Positions 38,283-49,138 are shown, counted from the stretch's first letter. The stretch: 64,000 nt of DNA from Candidatus Ichthyocystis sparus (GCF_900078745.1 NZ_FKII01000055.1:1-64000); one strand, 5' to 3'. Numbers and translations are program-made. Notes: generated by a model from the letters alone, not told the origin.

Positions 38283-39131
38283 ATGATGGGCTCTTTTAGT
38301 CATTTTGCGGCACTTGGAGAAACCGTGATTCCACGTATTATGAATCACTTTAGGACTGTGCGATCCACAAAACCAGTGGTGGCGTGCTTAACTAATTTTG
38401 TGACTACAGAATTCGTAGCAAACTCTTTGTTAGCAATTGGTGCATCACCCATCATGTCGCAAGATCAACGTGAAACTGACGATTTAGTACTCCAAAGTCA
38501 GGTACTATACGTAAACATAGGAACTCTAAGCAAATCATTCCTAGAACAAGCTCAACTAGCGGTAGAAATAGCAAAAGAAAATAAAAAAATAGTAATACTA
38601 GACCCAGTTGGCGCTGGTTTTAGTCGTATACGAACTGCTGCTGCAAAACAGTTTGTTGGTTTTTCTAGTGTTATTCGTGGAAATGTTTATGAGATAGCGG
38701 CACTTATTGGAAAAAAATTAGAATCACCATCAAAAGGAGCAGATTCCATAGAACAAGATGCGGAAGAGTGGATAGAATTGGCACAATCATTTTGCCAAAA
38801 ACACAAACTTACCTTGGCAATAACAGGTAGACACGACTACATAGTAGATGCAAAAAATATCTCAAAACTTTCTTTTGGTTCCCCAGTTATGTGTTGTATA
38901 ACTGGCATGGGATGTGCGCTCTCAGCAGTAATAGCCGCATTGTGTACAACCTCGGATAATCACTTTAAAGCAACTTATGATGCAGTATCTTACTTTTCTA
39001 TATGTGGACAGTGTGCTGCAAAAAAAACAAGTTTACCGGGACACTTTAGGTGTCATTTTATTGATCTTCTAAACTCTATCTCGGAAGAAGAGATGATGTC
39101 TGTTGTGAAAAGTAATAGTAGTACTTTATAA
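38283..39131 (+). CDS. thiM: hydroxyethylthiazole kinase ThiM
   Basis: Phosphorylates salvaged hydroxyethylthiazole. PVVACLTNFVTTEFVANSLL, GASPIMSQ, LDPVGAGFSR, IRGNVYEIAAL and ITGMGCALSAVIAA are the family motifs in order. 282 residues is slightly longer than usual because of the N-terminus. Salvage of the thiazole half suggests that de novo thiazole synthesis may be absent. Confidence 0.93.
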   Translation: MMGSFSHFAALGETVIPRIMNHFRTVRSTKPVVACLTNFVTTEFVANSLLAIGASPIMSQDQRETDDLVLQSQVLYVNIGTLSKSFLEQAQLAVEIAKENKKIVILDPVGAGFSRIRTAAAKQFVGFSSVIRGNVYEIAALIGKKLESPSKGADSIEQDAEEWIELAQSFCQKHKLTLAITGRHDYIVDAKNISKLSFGSPVMCCITGMGCALSAVIAALCTTSDNHFKATYDAVSYFSICGQCAAKKTSLPGHFRCHFIDLLNSISEEEMMSVVKSNSSTL

Positions 39132-39157
39132 ATTAACGAGAGAGAGGGAATCTCAGT

Positions 39158-39994
39158 ATGGAGATTACGGACAATTCATGTAGTTTTAGTAAATGCCTCT
39201 CCATAGCTGGTTTTGATTCTTCTGGCGGAGCAGGACTTCAGGCGGATATAAAAACCTTTTCTGCTTGGGGGTGCTATGGAATGACTGTACTTACAGCATT
39301 ACCAATACAAAATACCATGGGAGTACGAAACTGCTATACAATTCCTACATCGTCCATACAGGAGCAGCTTGAGGCAATATTTGATGATATTAGGCCAGAC
39401 AGCATAAAAATCGGCATGCTGTTTTCTAAGAACATAATCCGCCTGGTATCAAAATTCATTCAATGTAGGGCAGAAACTATCCCTATTGTTACTGACCCTG
39501 TTATGTATGCAAAGTCCGGTAATAGATTACTAGAAGAAGATGCTGTAGATGCACTAAAAAACGAAATTTTTCCGCTTTCAACTGTAATTACTCCGAATAT
39601 ACCGGAAGCACTTCTTCTTACAGGATTGAAAGAAAGTACAGAAAAACACCATATTATGGAAAGCCTTATTGGAATTACTTCATGTTCTGTACTACTAAAG
39701 GGAGGACATAGCAATAGTGATGAGTGTGATGATTGGCTCTACTATCATAAGAAAAAAAATATCTCTGTTCTACATGGCAAAAGGGTACAGACCAAAAACA
39801 CCCATGGTACTGGATGTACTATGTCTGCCGCTATAGCATCGGGTTTGGCATTGGGGTTTGACATACCTACTTCATGCGAAAAAGCCAAGCAATACGTATA
39901 CAATGCAATTATACAGGCCCAAAAAAATCCAATTGGCAAGGGGGCGGGCCCAGTACATCATTTCTACAATATTTGGCCTAATCTAACGATGTAG
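39158..39994 (+). CDS. thiD: hydroxymethylpyrimidine/phosphomethylpyrimidine kinase ThiD
   Basis: Phosphorylates HMP and HMP-P. AGFDSSGGAGLQADIKTFSA, the substrate loop AWGCYGMTVLTALPIQNT, VTDPVMYAKSG, TPNIPEALLLTG and THGTGCTMSAAIASGLA are all present. 278 residues is normal. It ends the salvage cluster, 26 bp after thiM. Confidence 0.94.
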   Translation: MEITDNSCSFSKCLSIAGFDSSGGAGLQADIKTFSAWGCYGMTVLTALPIQNTMGVRNCYTIPTSSIQEQLEAIFDDIRPDSIKIGMLFSKNIIRLVSKFIQCRAETIPIVTDPVMYAKSGNRLLEEDAVDALKNEIFPLSTVITPNIPEALLLTGLKESTEKHHIMESLIGITSCSVLLKGGHSNSDECDDWLYYHKKKNISVLHGKRVQTKNTHGTGCTMSAAIASGLALGFDIPTSCEKAKQYVYNAIIQAQKNPIGKGAGPVHHFYNIWPNLTM

Positions 39995-40143
39995 CACCTT
40001 CAAGCTGATGTTTAGAGTATTGTTATTGTGGTAAAATACAAATGGTTACTGAAGTATCAAAAGTGCTATTCATCGACACCGTGGGTAATTAGCAGTATTG
40101 TTTTACCGAGAAAGATAATTGCCATTGGATATACGGTCATGGT

Positions 40144-40165
40144 ACGCTAACAGTTTGGCGTTTTT
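40144..40165 (+). terminator. intrinsic-terminator-like hairpin just upstream of grxD
   Basis: ACGCTAA pairs with TTGGCGT (one G-U) around a 4-nt loop and is followed by T5. It ends 15 bases before the grxD start, so it may end transcripts from thiD or act within the grxD leader. Confidence 0.5.
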
Positions 40166-40179
40166 GGCTCATAAATACT

Positions 40180-40494
40180 ATGGATTCGGTACACAAATTG
40201 ATAGCAGAACAAATAGAACAAAACGAGGTCGTCTTGTACATGAAAGGAACGCCACAGTTTCCTATGTGTGGTTTCTCAGGATTAGCGGTTAAGCTGTTGC
40301 ACGATCGTGGGGTGCGGGATTTTTTGAGTGTTAATGTGCTAGAGCGCCCAGAGATTCGTGAGGGAATAAAGACCTTCTCAAACTGGCCTACCGTACCGCA
40401 ACTTTATGTGCGTGGTGAGTTCCTTGGCGGGTGCGATATTATGCGTGATATGGCAGAATCTGGGGAATTAGACAAGCTCCTAGGCAACAAGTAG
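40180..40494 (+). CDS. grxD: monothiol glutaredoxin GrxD (CGFS type)
   Basis: Iron-sulfur carrier. The active-site CGFS is at residues 30-33, preceded by MKGTPQFPM. The TVPQLYVRGEFLGGCDI glutathione-binding region is intact. 104 residues is normal. In many betaproteobacteria it follows prmC; here it stands alone, about 20 kb away. No clear Shine-Dalgarno is seen. Confidence 0.95.
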   Translation: MDSVHKLIAEQIEQNEVVLYMKGTPQFPMCGFSGLAVKLLHDRGVRDFLSVNVLERPEIREGIKTFSNWPTVPQLYVRGEFLGGCDIMRDMAESGELDKLLGNK

Positions 40495-40690
40495 TAAATA
40501 GCGATTATATTTTTGTTATCAGTGCATACTGCTGTCACCGCGTACCTGCTTGTGGCATTGTATGACAAAAATTTCACTCTTACAAAAAAAATATTTCTAC
40601 CCTATTGTCATAAAAGTCAATTTTACAAAGTACTGTTTAACATTAGTCTAAGCGAGATAAAAATCACATGTAGAGGCAACGTTTGTCCTT

Positions 40691-41776
40691 ATGAGGAAAA
40701 TAAAAGATCCGTTGGCGCATATTGTAGGTAAAGGAAGAATTATTCCCTCAATTGTTATATTTGCATCATTTCTTTGTTTTTATCTTGTGCAAACTAGAAT
40801 TATAGATCGTCATATTAGGTACGTAATAATCGCATCTAGGCTATCACCAGGATTACTTTCTTTAGACCATAACGGGAATATAGGTGGCTATGAGTATCAA
40901 CTTATACAGAGATTAGCAGATAACTTAAAATGCCCCGTAATTCTTAAAATACTGCCTCAATATAGTAATACTCAGGAGTATGTAGAGCGTGGAAAGGCAG
41001 ATCTATCTGTAGATTTATCAGACAGTACAATCAACTCACACCTATATTCTGTCGGGCCATTCTTAATAATCAAAAAAATAGATCTTTCAGCAAATTTATC
41101 TGACAATTCCAAGCCAATATCAGTTAAAGAAGAAAGGTCTTACTGGGAAATTAGTCCTGGTAGTAATCCTAATTTGCTGAAAGAGATTATATCTTTTCAT
41201 GATGCTTTGTACTCTAGTGGCGATCTGGGAAGATTACAAAAAAAATTCTTTGATAATTATTGGTCGAAGAATTTGTACAATCTGAAACATTTTATTATGG
41301 ATGTAAGAAAGAAATTACCTAAATATAAACATATGTTTATTAGAGCCACCAAGCAAACCAACATAGATTGGAGGCTCTTGGCAGCTTTGGCATATCAGGA
41401 ATCTCATTGGAATACTTCCGCTAAATCACCAACTGGTGTCACAGGGTTCATGCAATTAACAGAACAAACAGCCAGAGAATTATCAATAAAAAAAGGACAA
41501 TCTGTACAAAGTGAAATAGAGGGGGCTGCACGTTACCTATCTTCAATAGAAAACAGTTTAGGTTGTGATAGCAGACAAAAACTATGGATAGCTGTAGCAG
41601 CTTATAACATTGGACTGTCTCATGTCTCCAACTATATAGAGGCAACAAAGACGGGTTATCATACATACAATGCTGGAAGTCTTTGGGGAGCACTGCCAGC
41701 TAGGATAACACAAGCAATACTAACAGTTGAGAAGGTAAAGACGTATTATACTCTGCTGAAGATGATAGAGCCATAG
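40691..41776 (+). CDS. MltF-like membrane-bound lytic transglycosylase with reduced solute-binding domain
   Basis: Periplasmic peptidoglycan-cleaving enzyme. An N-terminal membrane anchor (about 17-34) is followed by a shortened family-3 solute-binding-like region (about 44-190) and an SLT domain with the catalytic Glu237 in ALAYQESHWNTSAKSPTGVT, then GFMQLTEQTA and VAAYNIGLSHV. MltF is usually some 120 residues longer; the missing part is in the solute-binding lobe. The active-site features are intact, so it is probably functional. Confidence 0.85.
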   Translation: MRKIKDPLAHIVGKGRIIPSIVIFASFLCFYLVQTRIIDRHIRYVIIASRLSPGLLSLDHNGNIGGYEYQLIQRLADNLKCPVILKILPQYSNTQEYVERGKADLSVDLSDSTINSHLYSVGPFLIIKKIDLSANLSDNSKPISVKEERSYWEISPGSNPNLLKEIISFHDALYSSGDLGRLQKKFFDNYWSKNLYNLKHFIMDVRKKLPKYKHMFIRATKQTNIDWRLLAALAYQESHWNTSAKSPTGVTGFMQLTEQTARELSIKKGQSVQSEIEGAARYLSSIENSLGCDSRQKLWIAVAAYNIGLSHVSNYIEATKTGYHTYNAGSLWGALPARITQAILTVEKVKTYYTLLKMIEP

Positions 41777-41783
41777 CCTATGG

Positions 41784-43043
41784 TTACATGTATGGAAGCA
41801 GAGCATCTGGAACATCTATGCTTCCATCTTCTCGTTGGTAGTTCTCTAGTATAGCAACCAAAGTTCTCCCAACAGCAAGTGCTGATCCATTTAATGTATG
41901 AGGAAATACAGTATCCCTAACGTTATCAACTTTATAACGCATGTTCATCCTACGAGACTGAAAAGATAAAAAGTTTGAACAAGATGAAATCTCTCTGTAC
42001 TGTTTTTGGGAAGGAATCCATACCTCAATATCATATGATTTAGAAGAACTAAATCCTAAATCACCGCGACATAATAAAACAACTCTATATGGCAATTTTA
42101 AAAGTTGCAAAATTTTCTCTGCGTGCATAACAAGTTCTTCATGAGCACAATCAGACGCCTCTGGAGAGACAATCTGAACTAGTTCAACCTTATCAAACTG
42201 ATGCTGACGAATCATTCCTTGTGTATCACGACCAGAGGCACCAGCTTCAGATCTAAAACATGGGGTATAACAAGCATACTTAATTGGCAAGTCAGTTACA
42301 GATACAATTTGATCCCTATGTAGGTTAGTAACAGGGACTTCAGCGGTAGGAATTAAATAGAAACGCTCGTTATTCTTATGAATTACCTCAAATAATTCTT
42401 CTGAAAATTTTGGTAACTGTCCAGTTCCTAATAGACATCTCTCATGAACAATATATGGAACAGCAACCTCTCTATAACCGTGATCGCGAATATGAACATC
42501 TAGCATAAATTGAGAAAGCGCACGATGCATTCGTGCAACAAGACCGTGCATCACTACAAACCTAGAACCGCTTAATGCACTGGCCTGAGAAAAATTAAGT
42601 CCAGAAATAATTTGACCAATTTTGACATGGTCCTTGACAGAAAAATCAAAAGACCTAATATCGCCCCATTTTCTTATCTCCACATTATCCGCTTCGCTAT
42701 TACCAAAGGGAACGGACTCTTGAGGGATATTAGGTACAGACAACAATAATGTATTAATAGCCTGTAAAATTTCTTCTAATTCATTCTCACACAACCTCAA
42801 TTGTTCTGATTGGTCTGCAACTTGCTTCTTCAGATCATCTGCATCCTTGCCCTTAGATAAATAAACACCAATTTCCTTGGACAATCTGTTACGTGTAGCC
42901 TGAAGATGTTGAGTACGAGATTGTACATCCTTACGTCTTTTTTCAAGTGATTCAAATTTATGACAATCAAAACCGAAACCTCTGGTTTTAAGTTCGGCAT
43001 AAAATTTATCTACATTAGAACGCAACCAATGAATATCAATCAT
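41784..43043 (-). CDS. serS: seryl-tRNA synthetase
   Basis: Class II synthetase with the N-terminal coiled-coil arm (about 30-105) and the catalytic domain. TAEVPVTNLHRDQI, motif 2 (YTPCFRSEAGASGRDTQGMI), RQHQFDKVELV and motif 3 (LNGSALAVGRTLVAILENYQ) are intact. 419 residues is normal. The usual upstream neighbours lolA and rarA are not between it and ftsK. Confidence 0.96.
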   Translation of the reverse strand: MIDIHWLRSNVDKFYAELKTRGFGFDCHKFESLEKRRKDVQSRTQHLQATRNRLSKEIGVYLSKGKDADDLKKQVADQSEQLRLCENELEEILQAINTLLLSVPNIPQESVPFGNSEADNVEIRKWGDIRSFDFSVKDHVKIGQIISGLNFSQASALSGSRFVVMHGLVARMHRALSQFMLDVHIRDHGYREVAVPYIVHERCLLGTGQLPKFSEELFEVIHKNNERFYLIPTAEVPVTNLHRDQIVSVTDLPIKYACYTPCFRSEAGASGRDTQGMIRQHQFDKVELVQIVSPEASDCAHEELVMHAEKILQLLKLPYRVVLLCRGDLGFSSSKSYDIEVWIPSQKQYREISSCSNFLSFQSRRMNMRYKVDNVRDTVFPHTLNGSALAVGRTLVAILENYQREDGSIDVPDALLPYM

Positions 43044-43329
43044 ACGTGGTACTTCCCCAAATCAACCACCAACTACAAATAAAATTTTGAGCACAACTCT
43101 ATGTAAACCATAGTAAATAGGAGACACAATAATATTATAATATCCTTCGGTGCTAACATACACTACAAAACAAAAACATAAGAAAAATACCACCAAATAT
43201 CTTATATACATATATATAATAAAAATGAGAAACATAAGCAACAACAAACACTATATGTACGGACTAAAATCAACACTATACAATGTAAAAAGCTATAACA
43301 TGAGGTGCATAAAATAACATAATAGGATA
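43044..43329 (-). other. short ftsK-serS spacer where lolA and rarA would be expected
   Basis: 286 bp of AT-rich sequence. No remnant of lolA or rarA is recognisable, so they are either elsewhere or absent. Confidence 0.55.
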
Positions 43330-45684
43330 CTAGCTATTCCTCCTTAACAATTCGCGGTTACCATTGCTTTGAACTGGTGACACTAGGCCTTGTGACTCCA
43401 TTTGTTCAACTATACGTGCAGCGCGATTGTACCCAATCCTCAAGTGTCTCTGTACCAAAGAGATAGATGGTCTATTAGTGTTAATCACAACATCTACGGC
43501 GCGATCATACAAAGGGTCTAAATTAGAAGAACCAGGAGAGTCTACTGATTCACTGTTATCACAACTGGGAGAGTCAATAAAAGACATCATAGAAGGCAAA
43601 TATCTAGGTTCTGATTTGCTCCTCAAAAAATCAGAAACAGCATGAACTTCCTCATCAGTAACTAAAGCTCCATGAACCCTTATCGGATAGGCCTGTCCTG
43701 GAGGAAGGTAAAGCATATCACCTTGTCCCAGAAGTGACTCCGCACCCATCTGATCTAAAATAGTCCTAGAGTCAATCCTGCTTGAGACATGAAAGGAAAT
43801 ACGAGCTGGAATATTAGCTTTTATCAATCCAGTAATCACATCAACTGAAGGCCGTTGTGTTGCCAAAATTAGATGAATACCGGCAGCTCGAGCCTTCTGA
43901 GCTAATCGTGCTATGGATGTCTCAACCTTCTTACCAACCACCATTACCAAATCAGCAAGCTCATCAATAACAACAACAATATATGGCATAGGAAGCAACT
44001 CTTCTGGCTCTGAACAAGGGTCTGGCACAGACATTAATGGTCTACCAACGCTCTTAGCAGAATTTATCTTGCTGTTATAGCCATTTAAGTGTCTAACACC
44101 CACAGACGACATAACCTTGTAGCGACGCTCCATTTCAGACACACACCACCCTAGAGCATTACTAGCACGAGACATATCAGTCACAACTGGGGCCAACAAA
44201 TGTGGTATGCCTTCATAAACAGAAAGCTCAAGCATTTTAGGATCTATCATAATCAACCGTACTAAATCTGCCGATGACTTGTACAAGAGGGATAAAATCA
44301 TTGCATTCACCCCTACTGATTTGCCAGAACCTGTGGCACCAGCAACTAAAAGATGTGGCATCTTGCTCAAGTCTGCAACAACAGAATCACCAGAGATATC
44401 ATATCCCAAAGATATTGTTAGAGTGGAAGAGGAAGATTGATAAGACTCGCTACATATAATTTCTGATAGTCTAACTAATTCTCTATTACGGTTTGGTATC
44501 TCCAGTCCCATGCAAGCTTTTCCTGGAATTGTCTCAACAACCCTAATAGACGAGACCGATAAAACGCGAGCCAAATCCTTAACGAGAGAAACAATCTGAC
44601 TACCCTTTACTCCTACGTCAGGTTCAATCTCATAGCGTGTTATAACTGGCCCTGGATATGCACCAATAACACGTACACGTACACCATATTCCTTAAGTCG
44701 TTTCTCAATTAAGGCAGATGTTTGCTTGATTTGATCTTCATTTACAGGAGTCCTTTTCTCTCCCGGGGATATAAGCAATGAAATAGGCAAACAACCAGGA
44801 ACAGAAGCACTAGTAGCAGCATAGGAAATAGAAGAGACAGACTTAGCCGCTTTGGCTATATCAACATTTACACCTAAGGTAGGAGAAGATTTACTTGAAG
44901 AGCAAACATTTTCTACATCATCTTCATGGATAATTGGCGTCTTAGTACTTCTCCTTCTTCTTTTAACTACGGCATCTGGAAGAATAATCTCTCCACCAAT
45001 ATCTGAGTTAGAATCAGGAATAACAATCTCATTTGAAGAAAAAAACTTGTCTTTTACGAAATGAGATGCATAAAAATAAGCTTTTTCAGTTAAATAGCCT
45101 ACAAACTCACATATCTGAGACCAAGAGATTGCAGTCATTAATGAAAATCCTACAAAAAAAGCAACAAAGTTTAGCAGACCTACTCCGGTTAATCCCCAAA
45201 AAGGAACTAGGTAAATAATTGTACTCAAACCTACAACGCCACCAGGATGCCCAGGCAAACTCCACTTTGAGTCATAAAAATAAATAGACTCAAATGACGA
45301 AGATGCCCACAAAGAAAGTATCGATCCCAAAAATTGCCACAATACCCCAAACTGCATCTCTTCAAATTTAGGACTACGTATAACACCTAAAATAAATGAG
45401 ATTGGAATCAAATATGCAGAATATCCAAATAAGTAAAGTAGAAAATCAGAAATACTTGCACCGAAAATGCCACAAACATTACGCACAAATATAACAACTG
45501 AACTGGAGTGTGACCAACCAGGATCATAAGGGCTATAAGTAAATAGGGAAAGGAACAAAAAAATAGCAACAATTACAGAGGCAAACCACCGCATCTCACG
45601 AAATAAATCCGGAGCTTTCGGGGACAAACTCGCAGAGGAAAACCGAGAAGTAACTCTCCCCCTCATAACTTTAGGCCTTTTCAT
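43330..45684 (-). CDS. ftsK: DNA translocase FtsK
   Basis: Septal DNA pump that clears chromosome ends and activates XerCD. The N-terminal 4-TM region lies within about 35-190, a Ser/Arg linker within about 215-300, and the motor follows with Walker [10 protein letters not shown] (449-457) and [11 protein letters not shown]. The C-terminal gamma winged helix ([20 protein letters not shown]) is intact. 784 residues is a normal short-linker FtsK. A hairpin separates it from crp. Confidence 0.96.
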   Translation of the reverse strand: MKRPKVMRGRVTSRFSSASLSPKAPDLFREMRWFASVIVAIFLFLSLFTYSPYDPGWSHSSSVVIFVRNVCGIFGASISDFLLYLFGYSAYLIPISFILGVIRSPKFEEMQFGVLWQFLGSILSLWASSSFESIYFYDSKWSLPGHPGGVVGLSTIIYLVPFWGLTGVGLLNFVAFFVGFSLMTAISWSQICEFVGYLTEKAYFYASHFVKDKFFSSNEIVIPDSNSDIGGEIILPDAVVKRRRRSTKTPIIHEDDVENVCSSSKSSPTLGVNVDIAKAAKSVSSISYAATSASVPGCLPISLLISPGEKRTPVNEDQIKQTSALIEKRLKEYGVRVRVIGAYPGPVITRYEIEPDVGVKGSQIVSLVKDLARVLSVSSIRVVETIPGKACMGLEIPNRNRELVRLSEIICSESYQSSSSTLTISLGYDISGDSVVADLSKMPHLLVAGATGSGKSVGVNAMILSLLYKSSADLVRLIMIDPKMLELSVYEGIPHLLAPVVTDMSRASNALGWCVSEMERRYKVMSSVGVRHLNGYNSKINSAKSVGRPLMSVPDPCSEPEELLPMPYIVVVIDELADLVMVVGKKVETSIARLAQKARAAGIHLILATQRPSVDVITGLIKANIPARISFHVSSRIDSRTILDQMGAESLLGQGDMLYLPPGQAYPIRVHGALVTDEEVHAVSDFLRSKSEPRYLPSMMSFIDSPSCDNSESVDSPGSSNLDPLYDRAVDVVINTNRPSISLVQRHLRIGYNRAARIVEQMESQGLVSPVQSNGNRELLRRNS

Positions 45685-45745
45685 AATCTCGAATAAATAC
45701 TCAAATGCATACTCGCTATTATGTATCTATAGAAACCAACTGCAT

Positions 45746-45774
45746 AGGAAGACACAAAACACATGTGTCTTCCT
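45746..45774. terminator. 11-bp stem-loop between the Crp/Fnr gene and ftsK
   Basis: AGGAAGACACA pairs perfectly with TGTGTCTTCCT around a 7-nt loop. It lies after the crp stop and before the ftsK start. There is no long T-run on either strand, so it may terminate poorly or act as a transcript end-stabilising hairpin. Confidence 0.55.
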
Positions 45775-45812
45775 TATCCAGTACCAGACCCTAAAAATGT
45801 AGAGCATTAGCC

Positions 45813-46508
45813 CTACAGACCAGTACCCAAGCGATTTGACAGATAAATCTTGCCATCAGCGGACCTTATTAGTCCCCTATCAGTAAGATCACGCATAACT
45901 CGACTAACCATCTCGCGTGAAGCACCAACCATCCTGGCAATATCCTGTTTTGACAGACGTCTTGAAACAAGTCTTCTTCCTGAATCAGCATCCTCAGAAA
46001 AATCAATAAGAAGACGAGCTACTCTACCATAAACATCCATCAAAGCCAGCGTCTCAATCTTTCTGGTAGCTACTCTTAAACGCTGAGCCAAACTTTTCAT
46101 CAATTGCCAAGAAACAGCTGGGTACTCAGACAAAACAGCGCGAAATGAGTCTTTTGAAAAAACCAAAATCTCGCATGGCTCAGCACTAACTACGCTAGCG
46201 GAACGAGGTTCATCATCAATTATCCCCATCTCTCCAAAAAAATCACCTGAGCTAAGCACAGAAACTATGACCTCACGACCTTCCTCATCACCTACTATAA
46301 CTCTCATAGCACCAGACAAAATAACGTAAAATGAATCTGTTTTCTCACCAAGCGCAACCATCATCTGAGTACGAGGAATTTTGCGATGAACTGCATATGT
46401 CAATAACTGTGATAATTGCTCAGAGTCCAAAGAGGAAAACAACTGAACCTTGCTAACTCGTACGGCTAGATCACTCTTAGAAACGGCAGAAACTCGACCA
46501 ACAGACAT
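45813..46508 (-). CDS. Crp/Fnr-family transcription regulator
   Basis: Cyclic-nucleotide-binding domain (FSSLDSEQLSQLLTYAVHRK to about residue 125, with SSGDFFGEMGIIDDEPRSAS) and a C-terminal helix-turn-helix (SKQDIARMVGASREMVSRVM). The nucleotide pocket keeps GEMG and the R-S-A-S segment that binds cAMP phosphate in Crp. No Fnr Cys cluster is seen. I start at the ATG at 46508, with GGGAGG five bases upstream; the frame runs 25 residues further without support. Degenerate copies of this gene recur at 53.2 and 57.0 kb. Confidence 0.9.
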   Translation of the reverse strand: MSVGRVSAVSKSDLAVRVSKVQLFSSLDSEQLSQLLTYAVHRKIPRTQMMVALGEKTDSFYVILSGAMRVIVGDEEGREVIVSVLSSGDFFGEMGIIDDEPRSASVVSAEPCEILVFSKDSFRAVLSEYPAVSWQLMKSLAQRLRVATRKIETLALMDVYGRVARLLIDFSEDADSGRRLVSRRLSKQDIARMVGASREMVSRVMRDLTDRGLIRSADGKIYLSNRLGTGL

Positions 46509-47826
<1,318 letters not shown>

Positions 47827-47830
47827 AGAT

Positions 47831-48394
47831 ATGAGCTCAGAAGAAGAAAAAGAAGATGATACTGAAAAGATGTCTGATTTTTTCCCAAGAATTAAGAGAT
47901 TGCATATAGACACGCACTACATTAGCCGTCCGGTAAGAACCACCACGCCATTGTACTTCAAAAACAAGGGTGATGATGCTGCCGGTGAGGAAAATATAAT
48001 TGGTCACGTCTTCCAGTCAGAACACTTATACGAAGACGATACCTCTGATTTTCGTGCTAAGGATGTGTCTATAAAGACTCTAAAAGAACTTCGTAGGGGA
48101 CGCTGGCCTGTAGAACAGGCTATAGATTTGCATGGTCTAACGCGTGTTGAAGCGGCTCAAAAAATGGAATCATTCATGGACAACGCAGTCATGAAAAATA
48201 AGCAATGCTTACTAATAATACATGGACGTGGTAGAAATGGAATTTCTGTATTACGTACGATGGTAAGGCGTGGACTAAAGATTAATTCTCATTCTGTCTT
48301 GGCGTTTTGTTCCGCACCACAAAATATGGGCGGATCTGGCGCCACGTTAGTTCTTATAAAAAGAGTAGGCATTGCCGCTAAAAAGCGGCGTTGA
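47831..48394 (+). CDS. Smr-domain protein (possible endonuclease)
   Basis: A polar N-terminal half of about 85 residues is followed by the Smr domain: QAIDLHGLTRVEAAQKMESF (with the D-L-HG motif), LLIIHGRGRNG (the HG-x-G motif) and AFCSAPQNMGGSGATLVLIK. Smr domains nick DNA or RNA. I start at the ATG at 47831, 5 bases after trxB; an earlier in-frame ATG lies inside trxB. 187 residues. Fragments recur at 53.6 and 57.7 kb. Confidence 0.9.
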   Translation: MSSEEEKEDDTEKMSDFFPRIKRLHIDTHYISRPVRTTTPLYFKNKGDDAAGEENIIGHVFQSEHLYEDDTSDFRAKDVSIKTLKELRRGRWPVEQAIDLHGLTRVEAAQKMESFMDNAVMKNKQCLLIIHGRGRNGISVLRTMVRRGLKINSHSVLAFCSAPQNMGGSGATLVLIKRVGIAAKKRR

Positions 48395-48414
48395 TATCAT
48401 CCAGCCTTACAACG

Positions 48415-48497
48415 GCCTGGGTGGCGGAATTAGTAGACGCACTAGGTTCAGGTTCCAGTGGTGAAAACGCTGTGGAGTTCAAGTCCCTTCTTGGGTA
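48415..48497 (+). pseudogene. degenerate tRNA-Leu (anticodon CAG)
   Basis: The 5' half is typical (GCCTGGGTGGCGGAATTAGT, D-arm, loop TTCAGGT with CAG). The anticodon stem CTAGG/TCCAG has an A-C mismatch and a G-U. The T-stem TGGAG/CCCTT has two mismatches. The acceptor 3' arm CTTGGGT pairs only with four G-U pairs, and ACAT replaces ACCA, unlike tRNA-Ser with its encoded CCA. It probably no longer folds well, or it was disrupted at its 3' end. Confidence 0.65.
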
Positions 48498-48553
48498 CAT
48501 ATTAGTAGCAAACAAGTAGAGCACATGCTTGTTTTATTTATCATTAGCAAAAA

Positions 48554-49138
48554 TTGAAAAAGGCATGGTTGATCATGGTTGATATAAATATAAACGAACG
48601 CGCACAGAAAATATTATCCTTGGCGGTAACTAGGGAGCAAGGGGCTTCTGTGTTAGCAACTCCTGAATTATCTTTGTGTGGATGTTCTCCAAGCAACGCT
48701 ATGCTCCAAAGTTCCTTTTTGCTGGTTTGTAAGAGGAGAGGAGTATTAATACTCGGTACCACTTCTTAGCAGAGAGAACGCATTCATTGGTAAAGGCAAG
48801 ATAATGCATACGCTTTACCAACGACATTGTGATAGCTCAGACATTATCTGTAATGGATTAAATGTTCTACTCATGATAGAGGAAGCAGAGGAGGCAAAAA
48901 AACTGTGATCTGGCCAATTAGAACTTGCCAATTTTTACGGGATCATAGAATCATCAGGAATATAGCAAAACAAACCATGACTCCGTTCGTGCATATAAAT
49001 GGCATAGAAGGCCAGGATAGCTTTGTTTTTGAAGGTAGTTCCTGGATAAATACTAATGGCGAGTGTGCGTTTCTATTTCCGTTATTAATGGAAGATGTTA
49101 GAATCCTGAAAATAGATGTTACTAGTAAATTTCACTAA
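48554..49138 (+). pseudogene. nadE: nadE pseudogene: remnant of glutamine-dependent NAD+ synthetase
   Basis: Two frames carry pieces of the NadE nitrilase domain. The first has REQGASVLATPELSLCGCSP (the catalytic-Glu segment, usually APELSLCGYPP). The second has TPFVHINGIEGQDSFVFEGS, matching the VNxxGGQDxxVFxG segment. Between them frame and stop changes break the gene (LYQRHCDSSDIICNGLNVLL reads in a third stretch), and the active-site Cys region and whole synthetase domain are missing. A fragment of its 5' end recurs at about 57.96 kb. Confidence 0.8.

Noticed and set aside
40070-40090. ACCGTGGGT shared with tRNA-Ser as a possible att site
   Set aside because: Nine bases is too short to distinguish from chance, and the match lies before the T-loop, not at the tRNA 3' end.
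48374-48389. GCCGCT-AAAA-AGCGGC hairpin at the end of smr
   Set aside because: It lies within the last codons of smr and lacks a T-run; too short to call a terminator.
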